The position numbers and the translations under genes are program-made. A stretch of 64,000 nt of DNA, taken from NCBI RefSeq assembly GCF_900167155.1, contig NZ_FUXU01000006.1, forward strand, positions 1-64,000, given 5' to 3'. This document shows, one piece after another, positions 16,828 to 26,315 of this stretch (the first letter of the stretch is position 1; every line of letters starts with the position of its first letter). The notes beneath the pieces were generated by a model. That model searched no databases and was not told the origin of the DNA. It worked only from the letters and a program-made list of their open reading frames with translations. The stretch is from Enterovibrio nigricans DSM 22720. Lineage in GTDB: Bacteria; Pseudomonadota; Gammaproteobacteria; Enterobacterales; Vibrionaceae.

Positions 16828-18364
16828 ATTTCTTTCCGATGCTATATTCCCGCAATTTGTTTGCAATCGCGGTATGAGATACATCGAGACGTTTAGCCAG
16901 CTTACGTGTTGAAGGATAGCTGCGATAGAGATTCGACAGAATGCCGGACTCATAACGCTTCATGATCTCATCCAACGAGCCGTCCATTGACTCTTCGGTT
17001 AAAAATGCCGTTTGCTCTGTTTCAGGCAACTGAATGTCTTCTTTGGTCAGGCAACCGTCTTCTATCTGTGTCATTGCACGGAATAGAACATTTCGCAGCT
17101 GGCGCACATTGCCCGGCCACGAGTATTGCGTAAGAAAATCAGAAACACCCTGCTGCATCATAGGCCTTTCCTGACCGAGCTCAGCCGAGAATTGATTTAA
17201 GAACAATTCTGTCAGTGGCTGCACATCAGAAGGACGCTCGCGAAGTGGCGGCACTGTCAGCGAAAGAACGTTCAGTCGATAATACAAGTCTTCACGGAAC
17301 TGACCTGCTGCAACTCGCTCAGAAAGGTTTTTTTGCGTTGAACAGATAACACGCACATCGACTTTAATTTCATGTTCTTCTCCAACGCGACGGAAAGCAC
17401 CATCACGCATGAATCGAAGCAATTTAATCTGAAGGTGCGGGCTCATCTCACCGACTTCATACAAAAAGACGGTTCCGCCATCGGCTTGCTCTAGCTGACC
17501 TTTTTTGCCCTCACGACCTTCGGTCGGCGCACAGCCAAATAGCTCCGTTTCTGCCGCATCATCTGGCATAGAGACACAGTTAACCAAGAGGAACGGCATT
17601 TCTGCACGGTGTGAGCGTTGATGGCACGCTTTGGCCAACATTTCTTTGCCCGTCCCCGTCTCGCCTTGAATCAGTAATGGTGCATCAAGAAGGGCAAATT
17701 TTTTCGCTTGATTGACCAGCGAGCGAAATTTGCTGGATTGACCCACTAAATGGTCAAAGCCATGCTCCCCAGGGGTCCGGTAAAGCTTGGTTGGCAATTG
17801 ACTCATAGCCACTTGCTTTAGCTGAATTACCGCACTTGCCAACACATTTTTGTTTTCGCTGTCAGTGATGTACACAGGCATCACTTCCATCAGGTAATCG
17901 ATACCTGCGATTACAATTTGACGGCAAATCTGACTTGCGTTATCACGCTCTAACCAGTGGCTAAAGTTGAACTCAGGGAAAATAACATTGGTAGACTCCC
18001 CGATAAGTCCCTCTTCGTCGTTGCCCATCAAGCGAAGCGCGGCCTTGTTTGCCAAATCAACTTTGCCATTCAGGCTGACCGATAATACGGGATCAGAGAG
18101 GGTTTCAAGCAGTGCACGAAGCTCACGATGCTCACGCTCTGCGGGTAGGAATTGAATTTTTCTAACGTCGGTAACACCGCTTATTAGACGAATTTCTGAC
18201 ATTAGTTGACGGAATTCTTCAAATTCGACTTCTGGACAGTTGAGGTAAATGATACCTACTTGATCAATCTCGATGCCGCGCAAGTCTATGTTGCGGCGTG
18301 CAAGAATATCGAGAAGCTCACGGGTTAGTCCAAGTCGATCTTCACAAAAGACCTGTAATCTCAC
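16826..18364 (-). CDS. tyrR: Aromatic amino-acid regulator TyrR
   Basis: TyrR represses or activates aromatic biosynthesis and uptake genes in response to Tyr, Phe and Trp. The 512 residues show an N-terminal ACT domain (MRLQVFCEDRLGLTRELLDI), a PAS domain (about 78-190), a sigma-54-type AAA domain (Walker A GETGTGKEML) and a C-terminal Fis-like helix-turn-helix (STRKLAKRLDVSHTAIANKL). The GAFTGA loop of true sigma-54 activators is missing, as in E. coli TyrR. The start is GTG with GCAGGA seven bases upstream. A TyrR-like box lies in its own leader. Confidence 0.96.
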   Translation of the reverse strand: MRLQVFCEDRLGLTRELLDILARRNIDLRGIEIDQVGIIYLNCPEVEFEEFRQLMSEIRLISGVTDVRKIQFLPAEREHRELRALLETLSDPVLSVSLNGKVDLANKAALRLMGNDEEGLIGESTNVIFPEFNFSHWLERDNASQICRQIVIAGIDYLMEVMPVYITDSENKNVLASAVIQLKQVAMSQLPTKLYRTPGEHGFDHLVGQSSKFRSLVNQAKKFALLDAPLLIQGETGTGKEMLAKACHQRSHRAEMPFLLVNCVSMPDDAAETELFGCAPTEGREGKKGQLEQADGGTVFLYEVGEMSPHLQIKLLRFMRDGAFRRVGEEHEIKVDVRVICSTQKNLSERVAAGQFREDLYYRLNVLSLTVPPLRERPSDVQPLTELFLNQFSAELGQERPMMQQGVSDFLTQYSWPGNVRQLRNVLFRAMTQIEDGCLTKEDIQLPETEQTAFLTEESMDGSLDEIMKRYESGILSNLYRSYPSTRKLAKRLDVSHTAIANKLREYSIGKK

Positions 18365-18489
18365 GGTGATGTCCTGCTAACAAAACAGATAACGCTTGCG
18401 TACAACGCCATCCGATGTGGTGGATGAGATAGGGTTGTTCAATCCAGCTGACACCCGCCTTCCATTGCGTAAAAAACAGCCAATAAAAG

Positions 18490-18507
18490 TGTCAGGAATT
18501 GTTGACA
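18490..18507. promoter_or_regulatory. Candidate TyrR box upstream of tyrR
   Basis: TGTCAG-N6-TTGACA is an 18-base dyad with the TGT and ACA ends and 14-base G-to-C spacing of the TyrR box (TGTAAA-N6-TTTACA). It lies about 125 bases before the tyrR start, and E. coli tyrR is autoregulated through such a box. The central bases are weaker than in the consensus. Confidence 0.5.
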
Positions 18508-18584
18508 GTAAACGGAGTGTGCGCCTGAACATCAACGTAGTCAAGTGCTAGCGAGCAAAACGTGAGAATGCAGCAATGAAGAAA

Positions 18585-18607
18585 AACAGCAGCCTAAGCT
18601 GCTGTTT
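18585..18607 (-). terminator. Intrinsic terminator of the psp-ycj unit
   Basis: AACAGCAGC and GCTGCTGTT around four bases, with T-run (TTTTTC) on the minus strand, 25 bases past the ycjF stop. Confidence 0.8.
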
Positions 18608-18630
18608 TCAAGTTTGTCATTTCTTTCAGT

Positions 18631-19647
18631 TTATTTGTTACCGCCTGACGTGAGTCTTCCAAGCAGTTGCTTGCGCATATCAGACAGTTTTGGCGCAGAC
18701 GTTCCCACATAAGGCAACGGTCGCATTAAGGCCATGGCTTTATAGCCCAAACGTGCGGTCAGCAAGCCGACACCCAGCCCCTGCGCAGCACGTGCCGAAA
18801 GCCGCCCAGCAAGGTCGACAGATAACAAATCAGCACCGATATCAGTGAGGGCTTCACTCGCTCCCGCAAAGGCCATATTGGCGAGCACCAGCTTTAATAA
18901 ACGAATGCGAGACCAGTAGCCGAGCTTGACGCCATATAACGTTGAAATCTGCTCCAACAAGCGAAAGTTTCGCCACGCCACCAGCAACATATCCGCGACG
19001 GCTAACGGGCTCAGTGCCACCATCACCGCAGCTTCTGAAGCATATTTGGTCACCATTTTTCTCGCGAGTACATCTTGCTCTTTCACCACCATTTGGTCGT
19101 AAAGTTCAAACACTTCTTTGTCGTTGTGCGTTGCTGCGAGTGATGACTGCCATCGGTCGTAGCCTGCCGTCAGTTCGCCTTTGCCTTGCTTAGACAACTT
19201 CTCACAAACGGTTTTTGCTTTACCAATGCCATCGGCATCAATAATCGCTTGGATCTGTTGGCGATCATCTTGACGGCCTTTCAGCCTTCTCAATGCAAAG
19301 TATTCTCTTCCAAGTGCAGATACACCCAGCGCTGCTAGCCCGGCAACGAAGCCGCTCCAACCAACGGAAAGCCAGTCCCCGCTTTGTACTGCTGTGACCA
19401 CCGAATCAACGGTTTGCCACAGCACCAGACCCAAGCCAGAAAAGGCCAACGCTCGGATCCCCCAGCGTGACTTTTTCGGTACCAATGTCTTTTCTAGGCT
19501 TTGTTCTTGTTCTGTTTCTTCTTCAACTGGCGCAAGATCGAACTTCACTTTTTCGGCATCAAAGTGGCGTTGTGCCGTGAGCTCAGGTCCATCAGTCTCA
19601 GTTTTTTCTGTGTCTTCAAACACAATGGATTTTTTAAATTCACTCAT
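18631..19647 (-). CDS. ycjF: YcjF-family inner-membrane protein (UPF0283)
   Basis: A 338-residue protein with a soluble N-terminal part (1-63), two hydrophobic segments around 65-110 (GIRALAFSGLGLVLWQTV; WLSVGWSGFVAGLAALGVSA) and a further hydrophobic region about 210-235 (MVALSPLAVADMLLVAWRN). The C-terminal half is the DUF697-type region. YcjF always travels with the ATPase YcjX and, in enterics, both belong to the PspF regulon. The same order is seen here (ycjX then ycjF, nine bases apart). The exact function is unknown. Confidence 0.9.
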   Translation of the reverse strand: MSEFKKSIVFEDTEKTETDGPELTAQRHFDAEKVKFDLAPVEEETEQEQSLEKTLVPKKSRWGIRALAFSGLGLVLWQTVDSVVTAVQSGDWLSVGWSGFVAGLAALGVSALGREYFALRRLKGRQDDRQQIQAIIDADGIGKAKTVCEKLSKQGKGELTAGYDRWQSSLAATHNDKEVFELYDQMVVKEQDVLARKMVTKYASEAAVMVALSPLAVADMLLVAWRNFRLLEQISTLYGVKLGYWSRIRLLKLVLANMAFAGASEALTDIGADLLSVDLAGRLSARAAQGLGVGLLTARLGYKAMALMRPLPYVGTSAPKLSDMRKQLLGRLTSGGNK

Positions 19648-19656
19648 CTTTTCGCC

Positions 19657-21051
19657 TTATCTCAGCTTATCGCCCAACAGGTATTGCAGTGACTTGTCGA
19701 CACGAATGTGCGGCAGTGGCTCATCCACATCACTGGCCATCGGGCGGAATTGACGAAATTCAAATTGATTGTTTTGCCAAAACTCATCGTTTGGCAGCCT
19801 TGCAGGTACATCGCCAGGGTACAGGAGGATTGGGTCGCCTGACTCCAAGGTTCCGCGCAGTGCTGCTATCGTCTCCCCGCGATGATTGACCATGCCAGGC
19901 TCCGTCGCTTGAATCGACGCCAGACTGATGCATTCCATATCAATCCCTTCAAACGCGGCGGTTTGCCACGCTTCGTGAATCAGCTGTTGAAGCAAGGAGA
20001 CGAGATTTGAGTGCTGATCAGGCGTGACATGATCAGCCTTAGTGGCGGCAAACAATATCTTATCAATGCGTGGTGAGAAGAGTCGACGCAACAGACCACT
20101 CTTTCCATAGCGAAAACTTTGCATCAGTTGCTCTAACGCAAGGCGCATGTCGTTGAATGATTCTGGCCCCGCATTCAGAGGTTGTAGCGTATCCACCAGC
20201 ACAATCTGACGGTCGACTTTAGAAAAGTGCTCTTTGTAGAACCCTTTTACGATGTGATTGCAGTAATACGCATAACGCTGCTTCAGCATCGCGAAGTTGC
20301 TGTTTGGTGGTGCGGCAGCCAACTGACTGTCACCGTATTTTTCCGTCGCAAGAGGGAAAAACTGTAACACGGGTGCCCCGCTGTATTCACCCGGTAAAAC
20401 AAACCGTCCCGGCTGTACCCAATGCAAACCCGCTTCGTCTTTGCAGGCGTGAAGATAATTCGTGTAAAGCGCAGAAAGGTCAGCGATCTGTTTTTCATCG
20501 GCCTCGGCTAAAGGATCAAAGTTATCCAGTGCAGACAGCCACGCTTCAGAAAGATCTTTGCGACGGCCAACCAAAAGACCACTTTGTTTTCGCGACCACT
20601 CTTCAAAGCTCATCGACAGCAACGGCAAATCCAGCAACCATTCCCCCGGATAATCAACGATATCAAGATACAGTGTCGCGGTATCTTGAAGTAGCTTCAT
20701 TGGGCCACTGTCTGGCTGATAACGAATTGCCAAACGAATTTCGCTCACATCGCGGGTCGGCGACGGCCAACGCGGTGGCAGAGAGCGAATCGATTGGATA
20801 CCGAGATCGTAATCGAAGGCAGGGATGTGAAGTTGGCTTTGTTGAACGCGTCTTGCGCCGCGCAAACGCCCTTCTCTTGCCGGTTCGAACAGCGGCATAC
20901 GCGGATTGGTGCCACTGTGGAGTAATTGGTTGATGAGGGATGTAATAAATGCCGTTTTACCGGCGCGAGAAAGGCCCGTCACGGCAAGGCGAACATGACG
21001 ATCTAAACCGCGGCTCACCCATTTATTCATGTGACTTTTTAAGGACTTCAT
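19657..21051 (-). CDS. ycjX: YcjX-family P-loop protein
   Basis: A 464-residue DUF463 protein with a GTPase-like P-loop, AVTGLSRAGKTAFITSLI (Walker A GxxxxGKT). The segment IVLVDTLQPLNAGPESF resembles a switch region, and LFAATKADHV is an NKxD-like nucleotide-specificity motif in which T replaces N. It is stress-induced with the psp genes in enterics. It follows pspC after a GC-rich hairpin and precedes ycjF. The start has GAGGAG about 11 bases upstream. Confidence 0.9.
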   Translation of the reverse strand: MKSLKSHMNKWVSRGLDRHVRLAVTGLSRAGKTAFITSLINQLLHSGTNPRMPLFEPAREGRLRGARRVQQSQLHIPAFDYDLGIQSIRSLPPRWPSPTRDVSEIRLAIRYQPDSGPMKLLQDTATLYLDIVDYPGEWLLDLPLLSMSFEEWSRKQSGLLVGRRKDLSEAWLSALDNFDPLAEADEKQIADLSALYTNYLHACKDEAGLHWVQPGRFVLPGEYSGAPVLQFFPLATEKYGDSQLAAAPPNSNFAMLKQRYAYYCNHIVKGFYKEHFSKVDRQIVLVDTLQPLNAGPESFNDMRLALEQLMQSFRYGKSGLLRRLFSPRIDKILFAATKADHVTPDQHSNLVSLLQQLIHEAWQTAAFEGIDMECISLASIQATEPGMVNHRGETIAALRGTLESGDPILLYPGDVPARLPNDEFWQNNQFEFRQFRPMASDVDEPLPHIRVDKSLQYLLGDKLR

Positions 21052-21079
21052 TGACAGCAGCGCTCCTCAAAACGAAATA

Positions 21080-21101
21080 CCCCCGGCGATATAACCGGGG
21101 G
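21080..21101 (-). terminator. GC-rich hairpin between pspC and ycjX
   Basis: CCCCCGG and CCGGGGG arms around eight bases. On the minus strand it is followed by only TATTTCG, so it is more likely to reduce read-through from the psp genes or stabilise their mRNA than to stop transcription fully. Confidence 0.5.
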
Positions 21102-21119
21102 AGAGAACCAAGCTAAAAA

Positions 21120-21506
21120 TTAAAGCTGCTTGAACTGACGGTTCAGGTCAAATTCTTTGGAGGTAACATACGCTTCCATTTTGGCGACGTCACCTTCCAT
21201 TTCTTTGATTTCTTCATCAATACCAGCGAGCAAATCGCTAGCAGATTTACCTTGTTGCCAAGGTTTTTGTTTCACTTTGTGCTCACGGGACTGATTGTTT
21301 CGCTGCACTTCTTCTATTGGCATTTTTTCAAGTATCAACATGGCTGCTACGTATATAACAACCACCAAGAGAAAAAAGCCAACCAGTGCTGCAGCCACAG
21401 TAAAAATCCTTACTACCCAGATCTCTATGCCTAAGTAATCGGCGACTCCTGCACAAACGCCACCGATTTTCCCGTTTACAGGGTCACGATACAGCGTTTT
21501 ATTCAT
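21120..21506 (-). CDS. pspC: Phage-shock protein C
   Basis: A 128-residue inner-membrane protein. The N-terminal PspC domain begins LYRDPVNGKIGGVCAGVADY and contains the hydrophobic stretch IFTVAAALVGFFLLVVVIYVAAMLI (about 34-58). The C-terminal third is a charged coiled coil (DEEIKEMEGDVAKMEAYV). With PspB it senses envelope stress and takes PspA away from PspF. Its ATG overlaps the pspB stop by four bases. Confidence 0.95.
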   Translation of the reverse strand: MNKTLYRDPVNGKIGGVCAGVADYLGIEIWVVRIFTVAAALVGFFLLVVVIYVAAMLILEKMPIEEVQRNNQSREHKVKQKPWQQGKSASDLLAGIDEEIKEMEGDVAKMEAYVTSKEFDLNRQFKQL

Positions 21507-21733
21507 TGTTTATGTCTCCAATTTGGTGCTTCTTCATCAAGAATACGTTCTAGCGATTCAATGCGAGACTGCAACACTTCCGCACGATCAGCCAGTGCTT
21601 GTAGCTGCTCAAATTCATCACTGCTCAATCCCTGCCCTACCTGTCGCTTACTGCGGTAATGGAGCCATAACCACAGGGGTGCCACAAAAACGAGGAACAC
21701 AACCAGTGGAATTGATAGAAATGCCATCGACAT
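21503..21733 (-). CDS. pspB: Phage-shock protein B
   Basis: A 76-residue protein with one N-terminal transmembrane segment (FLSIPLVVFLVFVAPLWLWL) and a cytoplasmic leucine-rich coiled coil (FEQLQALADRAEVLQSRIES). PspB partners PspC. It lies 25 bases after pspA and overlaps pspC, so the three form one operon. I see no pspD or pspE downstream, as usual outside the enterics. Confidence 0.94.
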   Translation of the reverse strand: MSMAFLSIPLVVFLVFVAPLWLWLHYRSKRQVGQGLSSDEFEQLQALADRAEVLQSRIESLERILDEEAPNWRHKQ

Positions 21734-21758
21734 GTGATCTCCTTACCTCTCTCTCAGA

Positions 21759-22424
21759 TTATTCTTTGTCTTTCAGCGCGGCTTTCATCTTCGCCAGTTC
21801 TTTTTCAATTTCATCTTGCGCTTGCAGATCCGCAAATTCGTCTTCCAAGCGTTTACCTTTGCCGATGGTGTAGCTGTCAGCTTCTGCTTCCAGCTCATCA
21901 ATGCGACGTTCATATTGTTCAAACTTCGCCATCGCTTCATCTGTGCGATTCGGATCTAATTGGCGACGAACATCACGACGTTTACCCGCAGCCTCACGAC
22001 GAATCACCAATGCTTGCTGGCGAGCTCGCGTTTCAGCTAGTTTGGTTTCAAGCTCAGCGATCTCATGACCCAATTTTTCAATCGTTTCATCAACAAGGCT
22101 ATATTCTTCTTTGAGTGTCAACAGAATATCGTGCACTTTTTGTTTTTCAATCAAAGCGGCACGCGCCAGATCTTCACGCGACTTTTGCAATGCTAACGTG
22201 GCTTTTTCCTGCCAGTCTGTCATTTGACGTTCAATATTATCAATTTTGCGTGCCAGTTCCTTTTTGTCTGCCAACGCACGCGCTGATGAAGTACGAACTT
22301 CAACCAGTGTATCTTCCATTTCCTGAATAATCAGGCGAACCATTTTCTGAGGATCTTCAGCTTTGTCCAACAGTGAATTAACGTTGGCATTAACGATGTC
22401 TGCGAAGCGAGAAAAAATACCCAT
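21759..22424 (-). CDS. pspA: Phage-shock protein A
   Basis: A 221-residue, almost wholly alpha-helical coiled-coil protein of the PspA/IM30 family. The N-terminal amphipathic helix [20 protein letters not shown] binds membranes; [20 protein letters not shown] is the conserved region. In unstressed cells it inhibits PspF; under membrane stress it assembles on the inner membrane to limit proton leak. It is first in the operon and is preceded by a sigma-54 promoter. Confidence 0.97.
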   Translation of the reverse strand: MGIFSRFADIVNANVNSLLDKAEDPQKMVRLIIQEMEDTLVEVRTSSARALADKKELARKIDNIERQMTDWQEKATLALQKSREDLARAALIEKQKVHDILLTLKEEYSLVDETIEKLGHEIAELETKLAETRARQQALVIRREAAGKRRDVRRQLDPNRTDEAMAKFEQYERRIDELEAEADSYTIGKGKRLEDEFADLQAQDEIEKELAKMKAALKDKE

Positions 22425-22502
22425 GGTGAGACTCCTTTTACAAAATGCGCGCTGTGCGCTTACGAGTTAATGTCGAGTGTATTGCATTCATGATGTTCCT
22501 AT

Positions 22503-22519
22503 ATCAAAGTGCATGCCAA
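22503..22519 (-). promoter_or_regulatory. Sigma-54 promoter of pspABC
   Basis: On the minus strand TTGGCATGCACTTTGAT matches the sigma-54 consensus (TGGCAC-N5-TTGCA) well: GG at -24 and TTG at -12, with the same departure at the C of -12 that I recall for E. coli pspA. It lies about 80 bases upstream of pspA, opposite the divergent activator gene pspF. Confidence 0.8.
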
Positions 22520-22536
22520 CTTTTATATTCCATAAT

Positions 22537-22549
22537 AATCATAAACTTA
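22537..22549. promoter_or_regulatory. IHF-like site between pspA and pspF
   Basis: AATCATAAACTTA fits the IHF core WATCAR-N4-TTR except for one base. It lies just upstream of the sigma-54 promoter, where IHF is known to bend DNA in E. coli pspA. Confidence 0.4.
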
Positions 22550-22616
22550 AGAAAACTTGTGTTTTATAACCTAACAAGCGTATGATTAAATAAACTAACA
22601 AGTGGTAAATTTAACC

Positions 22617-23618
22617 ATGCAAAAGCCTGACAATTTAATTGGCGAGTCCGATCACTTCCTTTCCGTGTTAGATCATGTGTCGCGCATCGCACCGCTGAAT
22701 AGACCTGTGTTGATCATCGGAGAGCGTGGTACAGGTAAAGAGTTAATTGCCAAGCGTTTGCATTATTTATCAAAACGCTGGGATGGCCCGTTAGTGAGCT
22801 TAAACTGCGCGGCGCTCAGTGAGGGACTGATTGACTCTGAGCTGTTTGGTCATGAAGCGGGGTCATTCAGTGGATCGAAAGGCCGGCACAAAGGCCGCTT
22901 TGAGCGGGCAGAAGGTGGCACACTTTTTTTGGATGAGCTCGCAACCTCGCCGCTTGGCGTGCAAGAAAAACTATTGCGGGTCATTGAATACGGTGAATAC
23001 GAGCGTGTTGGCGGCAGCGATGCACTGAGTTCAGATGTGCGACTGATTTGCGCCACGAATGAGGATTTGCCTGCATTAGCCTCTAACGGGAATTTTCGCG
23101 CGGATCTGCTCGACAGATTGGCGTTCGATGTTATTCACCTCCCTCCTCTTCGCGAGCGTCATGGCGATATCCTGCTGCTCGCCGAATACTACGCAGTGAA
23201 AATGTGTCGTGAACTCGGGTACAGCTACTTCAGTGGTTTTTCGACAATTGCTCAGAAAACACTGTTGAGCTATCAATGGCCAGGAAATGTGCGTGAGCTA
23301 AAAAATGTCATAGAGCGCGCCATCTATCGTCACGGTGATGAACACAGTGAAGTCGATACTATTCACCTCGACCCGTTCAAAGCACCGTGGGCAGCCAGCG
23401 AAAGCCAAGCACCGGAAGCAACAGCCTCATTTTCGTTTCCAATGGACTTGCGCCAATGGCAAACACAGCAGGAAAAAGAGATTGTTGAATCAGCCATGAC
23501 ACAAGCCAAGTTTAATCAAAGACGTGCCGCAGAGCTTCTGGGCTTAAGCTACCATCAAATAAGAGGCTTGCTCAGAAAATATAACTTGGTGGGCGAGGAT
23601 GTTCAGGACACTGTATAG
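22617..23618 (+). CDS. pspF: PspF, sigma-54 enhancer-binding activator
   Basis: A 333-residue activator without an N-terminal sensor domain, typical of PspF. Walker A is GERGTGKELI, the sigma-54 contact loop is FGHEAGSFSGS (GAFTGA with S replacing A and T), Walker B GGTLFLDEL, and the C-terminal Fis-like helix-turn-helix is NQRRAAELLGLSYHQIRGLL. The homologous start MQKPDNLIGES is the ATG at 22617; the frame also opens with GTG at 22602. No strong ribosome-binding site is visible. It is divergent from pspA and its product acts on that promoter. Confidence 0.96.
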   Translation: MQKPDNLIGESDHFLSVLDHVSRIAPLNRPVLIIGERGTGKELIAKRLHYLSKRWDGPLVSLNCAALSEGLIDSELFGHEAGSFSGSKGRHKGRFERAEGGTLFLDELATSPLGVQEKLLRVIEYGEYERVGGSDALSSDVRLICATNEDLPALASNGNFRADLLDRLAFDVIHLPPLRERHGDILLLAEYYAVKMCRELGYSYFSGFSTIAQKTLLSYQWPGNVRELKNVIERAIYRHGDEHSEVDTIHLDPFKAPWAASESQAPEATASFSFPMDLRQWQTQQEKEIVESAMTQAKFNQRRAAELLGLSYHQIRGLLRKYNLVGEDVQDTV

Positions 23619-23714
23619 ATTCGCACTCAATTCGTTGTATTTTGGTCTGTTCTTTTCGTGACCACTTGGTGACAAGGTTGCTTCAGTGGTAAATTGAATC
23701 ACTTAATCCGAACA

Positions 23715-25349
23715 ATGAATCATTGGCTTATGAGAGCATTACGTCGTTTGCTCACCGCGAGCGTTGCTATATTGCTACTGGCAGGATGTGAAGACCCGTT
23801 CTCTGAAAACTCAGCGAGAAATCGAGGGTTTATTTATTGCGGGCCGGGACAACCCAACACCTTTAATCCCCAATTGACCGATGGGGGGTTAACAGCAGAT
23901 GCGCTCTCAAGCCAAATCTTCGATAGATTGCTCCAATTAGACCCCGACACCTACCAACCTATCCCTATGTTGGCGCAAAGCTGGAGCGTCAGCCCGGATG
24001 GAAAGGAATACACGTTTAAGCTTCGTCGCAGCGCCAAATTTCAAGTCACTGACTGGTTTATTCCCCATCGAGGTGTCATGGCCAAAGATGTGGTGTTCAG
24101 TTTTAATCGCCTGATCGACCCAGAGCACCCGTTTCATGATGTCTCCGGCGGTGAATATCCATGGTTCGATAGCATGGATTTTGCTGGCTTAGTCACCAAG
24201 GTCGACGCGCTCGACGATTACACGGTGAAATTCACCTTATCTCGCCCCGATGTGTCATTTTTATCCACCCTGTCGACCACGTATGCCGTGATTCATTCAG
24301 CCGAATATGGCGACACACTGATTAAAAGTGGCGAATTAGCCAACATCGACACCCTCCCCGTGGGTTCGGGGGCTTTTCATTTGGATGAATACAAACCGCA
24401 TCAGCTTATTCGTTTAAAACGCCACTGGGGATATTGGAATGGGGCCGCCCCCATGGAGCAAGTTGTCTACGACATCAGTATTCGTGGGACTGGAACCTTG
24501 GCAAAACTGATCACGCGTGAATGTGATGTACTCTCTTCTCCCGTTGCCAGCCAGCTTTCCGTGATTGAAAAGAACCCAGATTTTGTATTGGCGTCTCAAA
24601 CAGGGATGAATGTGGCGTTTATTGCGTTGAATACTCGTCATCCGGCGCTTTCAGAGCTAGAAGTACGCCAAGCGATCAGCCTCGCGATCAATCGCGACAC
24701 CTTGATTCAGTCGGTTTATCACGGAACGGGCACCCCAGCGACAGGTATGCTTCCACCGATGTCTTGGGCCTATGACGACAAGCTCAATACAACCTTTGAC
24801 CCTCAACTCGCATTGAGTCTGATGGCAAAAGCAGGCTATCGGCATGGTTTTAGTGTCGATTTATTGGTACCGCTGACGCCTAAGGCGTACAATCCTAGCC
24901 CCATCAAAGCCGCGGAGCTAATCCAGTCTAATTTAGCGGTGATTGGTATTCAGGTGAACATCGTTGCGCAAGAAGACATCAATCGTAAACTGCTTCGTGA
25001 TGAAATTAGTGATCTAGGTATGGTACTTACTGGCTGGATTGCCGATAATGGCGACCCTGATAATTTCCTTCGTCCTTTACTCTCGTGTAATGCCAAATTC
25101 ACGGGCTGGAATTTATCGAATTGGTGTAATCGCTATTTTGACCGTTATTTGGACGGCGCGATAGCAACAGATATTCAGGAAAAACGACGCGATATATATC
25201 TGCAAGCGCAAACCATATTGAAAGACAGGATGCCCGTCATTCCTCTCGCTCATGGCGTACATTTTCAAGCAAGAAACGCCAGCCTTCAGGGTATTAACCT
25301 CAGTCCATTTGGAGACAAATCTTTTGCAAATGTTTCGAGGAGCCATTGA
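23715..25349 (+). CDS. sapA: Peptide ABC transporter substrate-binding lipoprotein SapA
   Basis: A 544-residue member of the SBP_bac_5 family. The signal LLTASVAILLLAGC is a lipobox, so the protein is probably anchored by Cys in the periplasm. Seen: PNTFNPQLTDGGLTADALSS, LAQSWSVSPDGKEYTFKLRR (family signature) and MVLTGWIADNGDPDNFLRPL. Sap systems have been linked to antimicrobial peptide resistance, peptide or polyamine uptake and potassium transport. The start is uncertain: ATG at 23715 is preferred, TTG at 23694 is possible, and neither has a clear ribosome-binding site. It heads the five-gene sap operon. Confidence 0.92.
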   Translation: MNHWLMRALRRLLTASVAILLLAGCEDPFSENSARNRGFIYCGPGQPNTFNPQLTDGGLTADALSSQIFDRLLQLDPDTYQPIPMLAQSWSVSPDGKEYTFKLRRSAKFQVTDWFIPHRGVMAKDVVFSFNRLIDPEHPFHDVSGGEYPWFDSMDFAGLVTKVDALDDYTVKFTLSRPDVSFLSTLSTTYAVIHSAEYGDTLIKSGELANIDTLPVGSGAFHLDEYKPHQLIRLKRHWGYWNGAAPMEQVVYDISIRGTGTLAKLITRECDVLSSPVASQLSVIEKNPDFVLASQTGMNVAFIALNTRHPALSELEVRQAISLAINRDTLIQSVYHGTGTPATGMLPPMSWAYDDKLNTTFDPQLALSLMAKAGYRHGFSVDLLVPLTPKAYNPSPIKAAELIQSNLAVIGIQVNIVAQEDINRKLLRDEISDLGMVLTGWIADNGDPDNFLRPLLSCNAKFTGWNLSNWCNRYFDRYLDGAIATDIQEKRRDIYLQAQTILKDRMPVIPLAHGVHFQARNASLQGINLSPFGDKSFANVSRSH

Positions 25350-25352
25350 TCT

Positions 25353-26315
25353 ATGTTGATCTATGCTATTCGCAGGCTCAATCTGTTTATCATAACACTG
25401 CTGATACTGACGCTTATCAGCTATAACATTGTCAAGCTCGACCCATTCTCCGTTTTTAATCAGCAAGAATTCTGGGCTGGTTGGTTTCAATATCTCCGTC
25501 AGTTGATGCAAGGCAACCTTGGTATTTCCGCTGATGGGCTGCCTGTGACTCAAGCGTTGTCAGAAGTATTCCCTGCGACCATGGAACTGTGCTTTTTTGC
25601 CTTCTTCATTGCACTCATTGTAGGAATACCTCTAGGAACGCTTGCTGGCATTCGTCGCGGCTCTCCAGCCGATATTGTGATCTCTTCCATTACACTCTTA
25701 ACGTTCTCGATGCCCATCTTCTGGATGGCCATTTTGATGATCATGTTGTTTTCTCTCTACCTTGGCTGGTTGCCAGTATCAGGGCGTTACAACTTGCTGT
25801 TTGAAATCCCCAACACGACGGGCTTTGCGTTGGTCGACGTGATGCTTTCAAACCACCCACAGCGCAATCAGGCCGTCGAAGACATTATTCGCCACTTGAT
25901 CATGCCGACTCTGGTATTGGCCGTGGCACCAACCACAGAAATTATTAAACTTCTCCGTGACTCAGTATCAGATGTTATGAGCCAGAACTATATTAAAGCC
26001 GCTGCAACAAAAGGACTTTCAAAGTCTGAGATTGTCATGCGGCACGGCCTTAAAAACGCGTTACCTCCTATCATCCCAAAATTTGGTATCCAAATTTCGA
26101 CCATGATGACCTTTGCCATCATTACTGAGTCGATTTTCAATTGGCCAGGTATCGGCACTTGGTTGTTGGATGCGCTGAGTTTTAAAGATTATGTGGCAGT
26201 ACAAGCGGGTGTTCTCACCGTGGGAAGCGTGGTTTTACTGGCCAATATTTTTTCAGATCTCGCGGGTGCTGCTATCAGTCCACTAGCAAGGAAGGAATGG
26301 TATGCCCTCAAATAG
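25353..26315 (+). CDS. sapB: Sap transporter permease SapB
   Basis: A 320-residue DppB-type inner-membrane permease with an N-terminal transmembrane helix (LFIITLLILTLISYNIV) and about five more. The EAA loop that docks the ATPases is seen as NYIKAAATKGLSKSEIVMRH. It starts four bases after the sapA stop and overlaps sapC by 14 bases. It pairs with SapC to form the membrane channel. Confidence 0.93.
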   Translation: MLIYAIRRLNLFIITLLILTLISYNIVKLDPFSVFNQQEFWAGWFQYLRQLMQGNLGISADGLPVTQALSEVFPATMELCFFAFFIALIVGIPLGTLAGIRRGSPADIVISSITLLTFSMPIFWMAILMIMLFSLYLGWLPVSGRYNLLFEIPNTTGFALVDVMLSNHPQRNQAVEDIIRHLIMPTLVLAVAPTTEIIKLLRDSVSDVMSQNYIKAAATKGLSKSEIVMRHGLKNALPPIIPKFGIQISTMMTFAIITESIFNWPGIGTWLLDALSFKDYVAVQAGVLTVGSVVLLANIFSDLAGAAISPLARKEWYALK

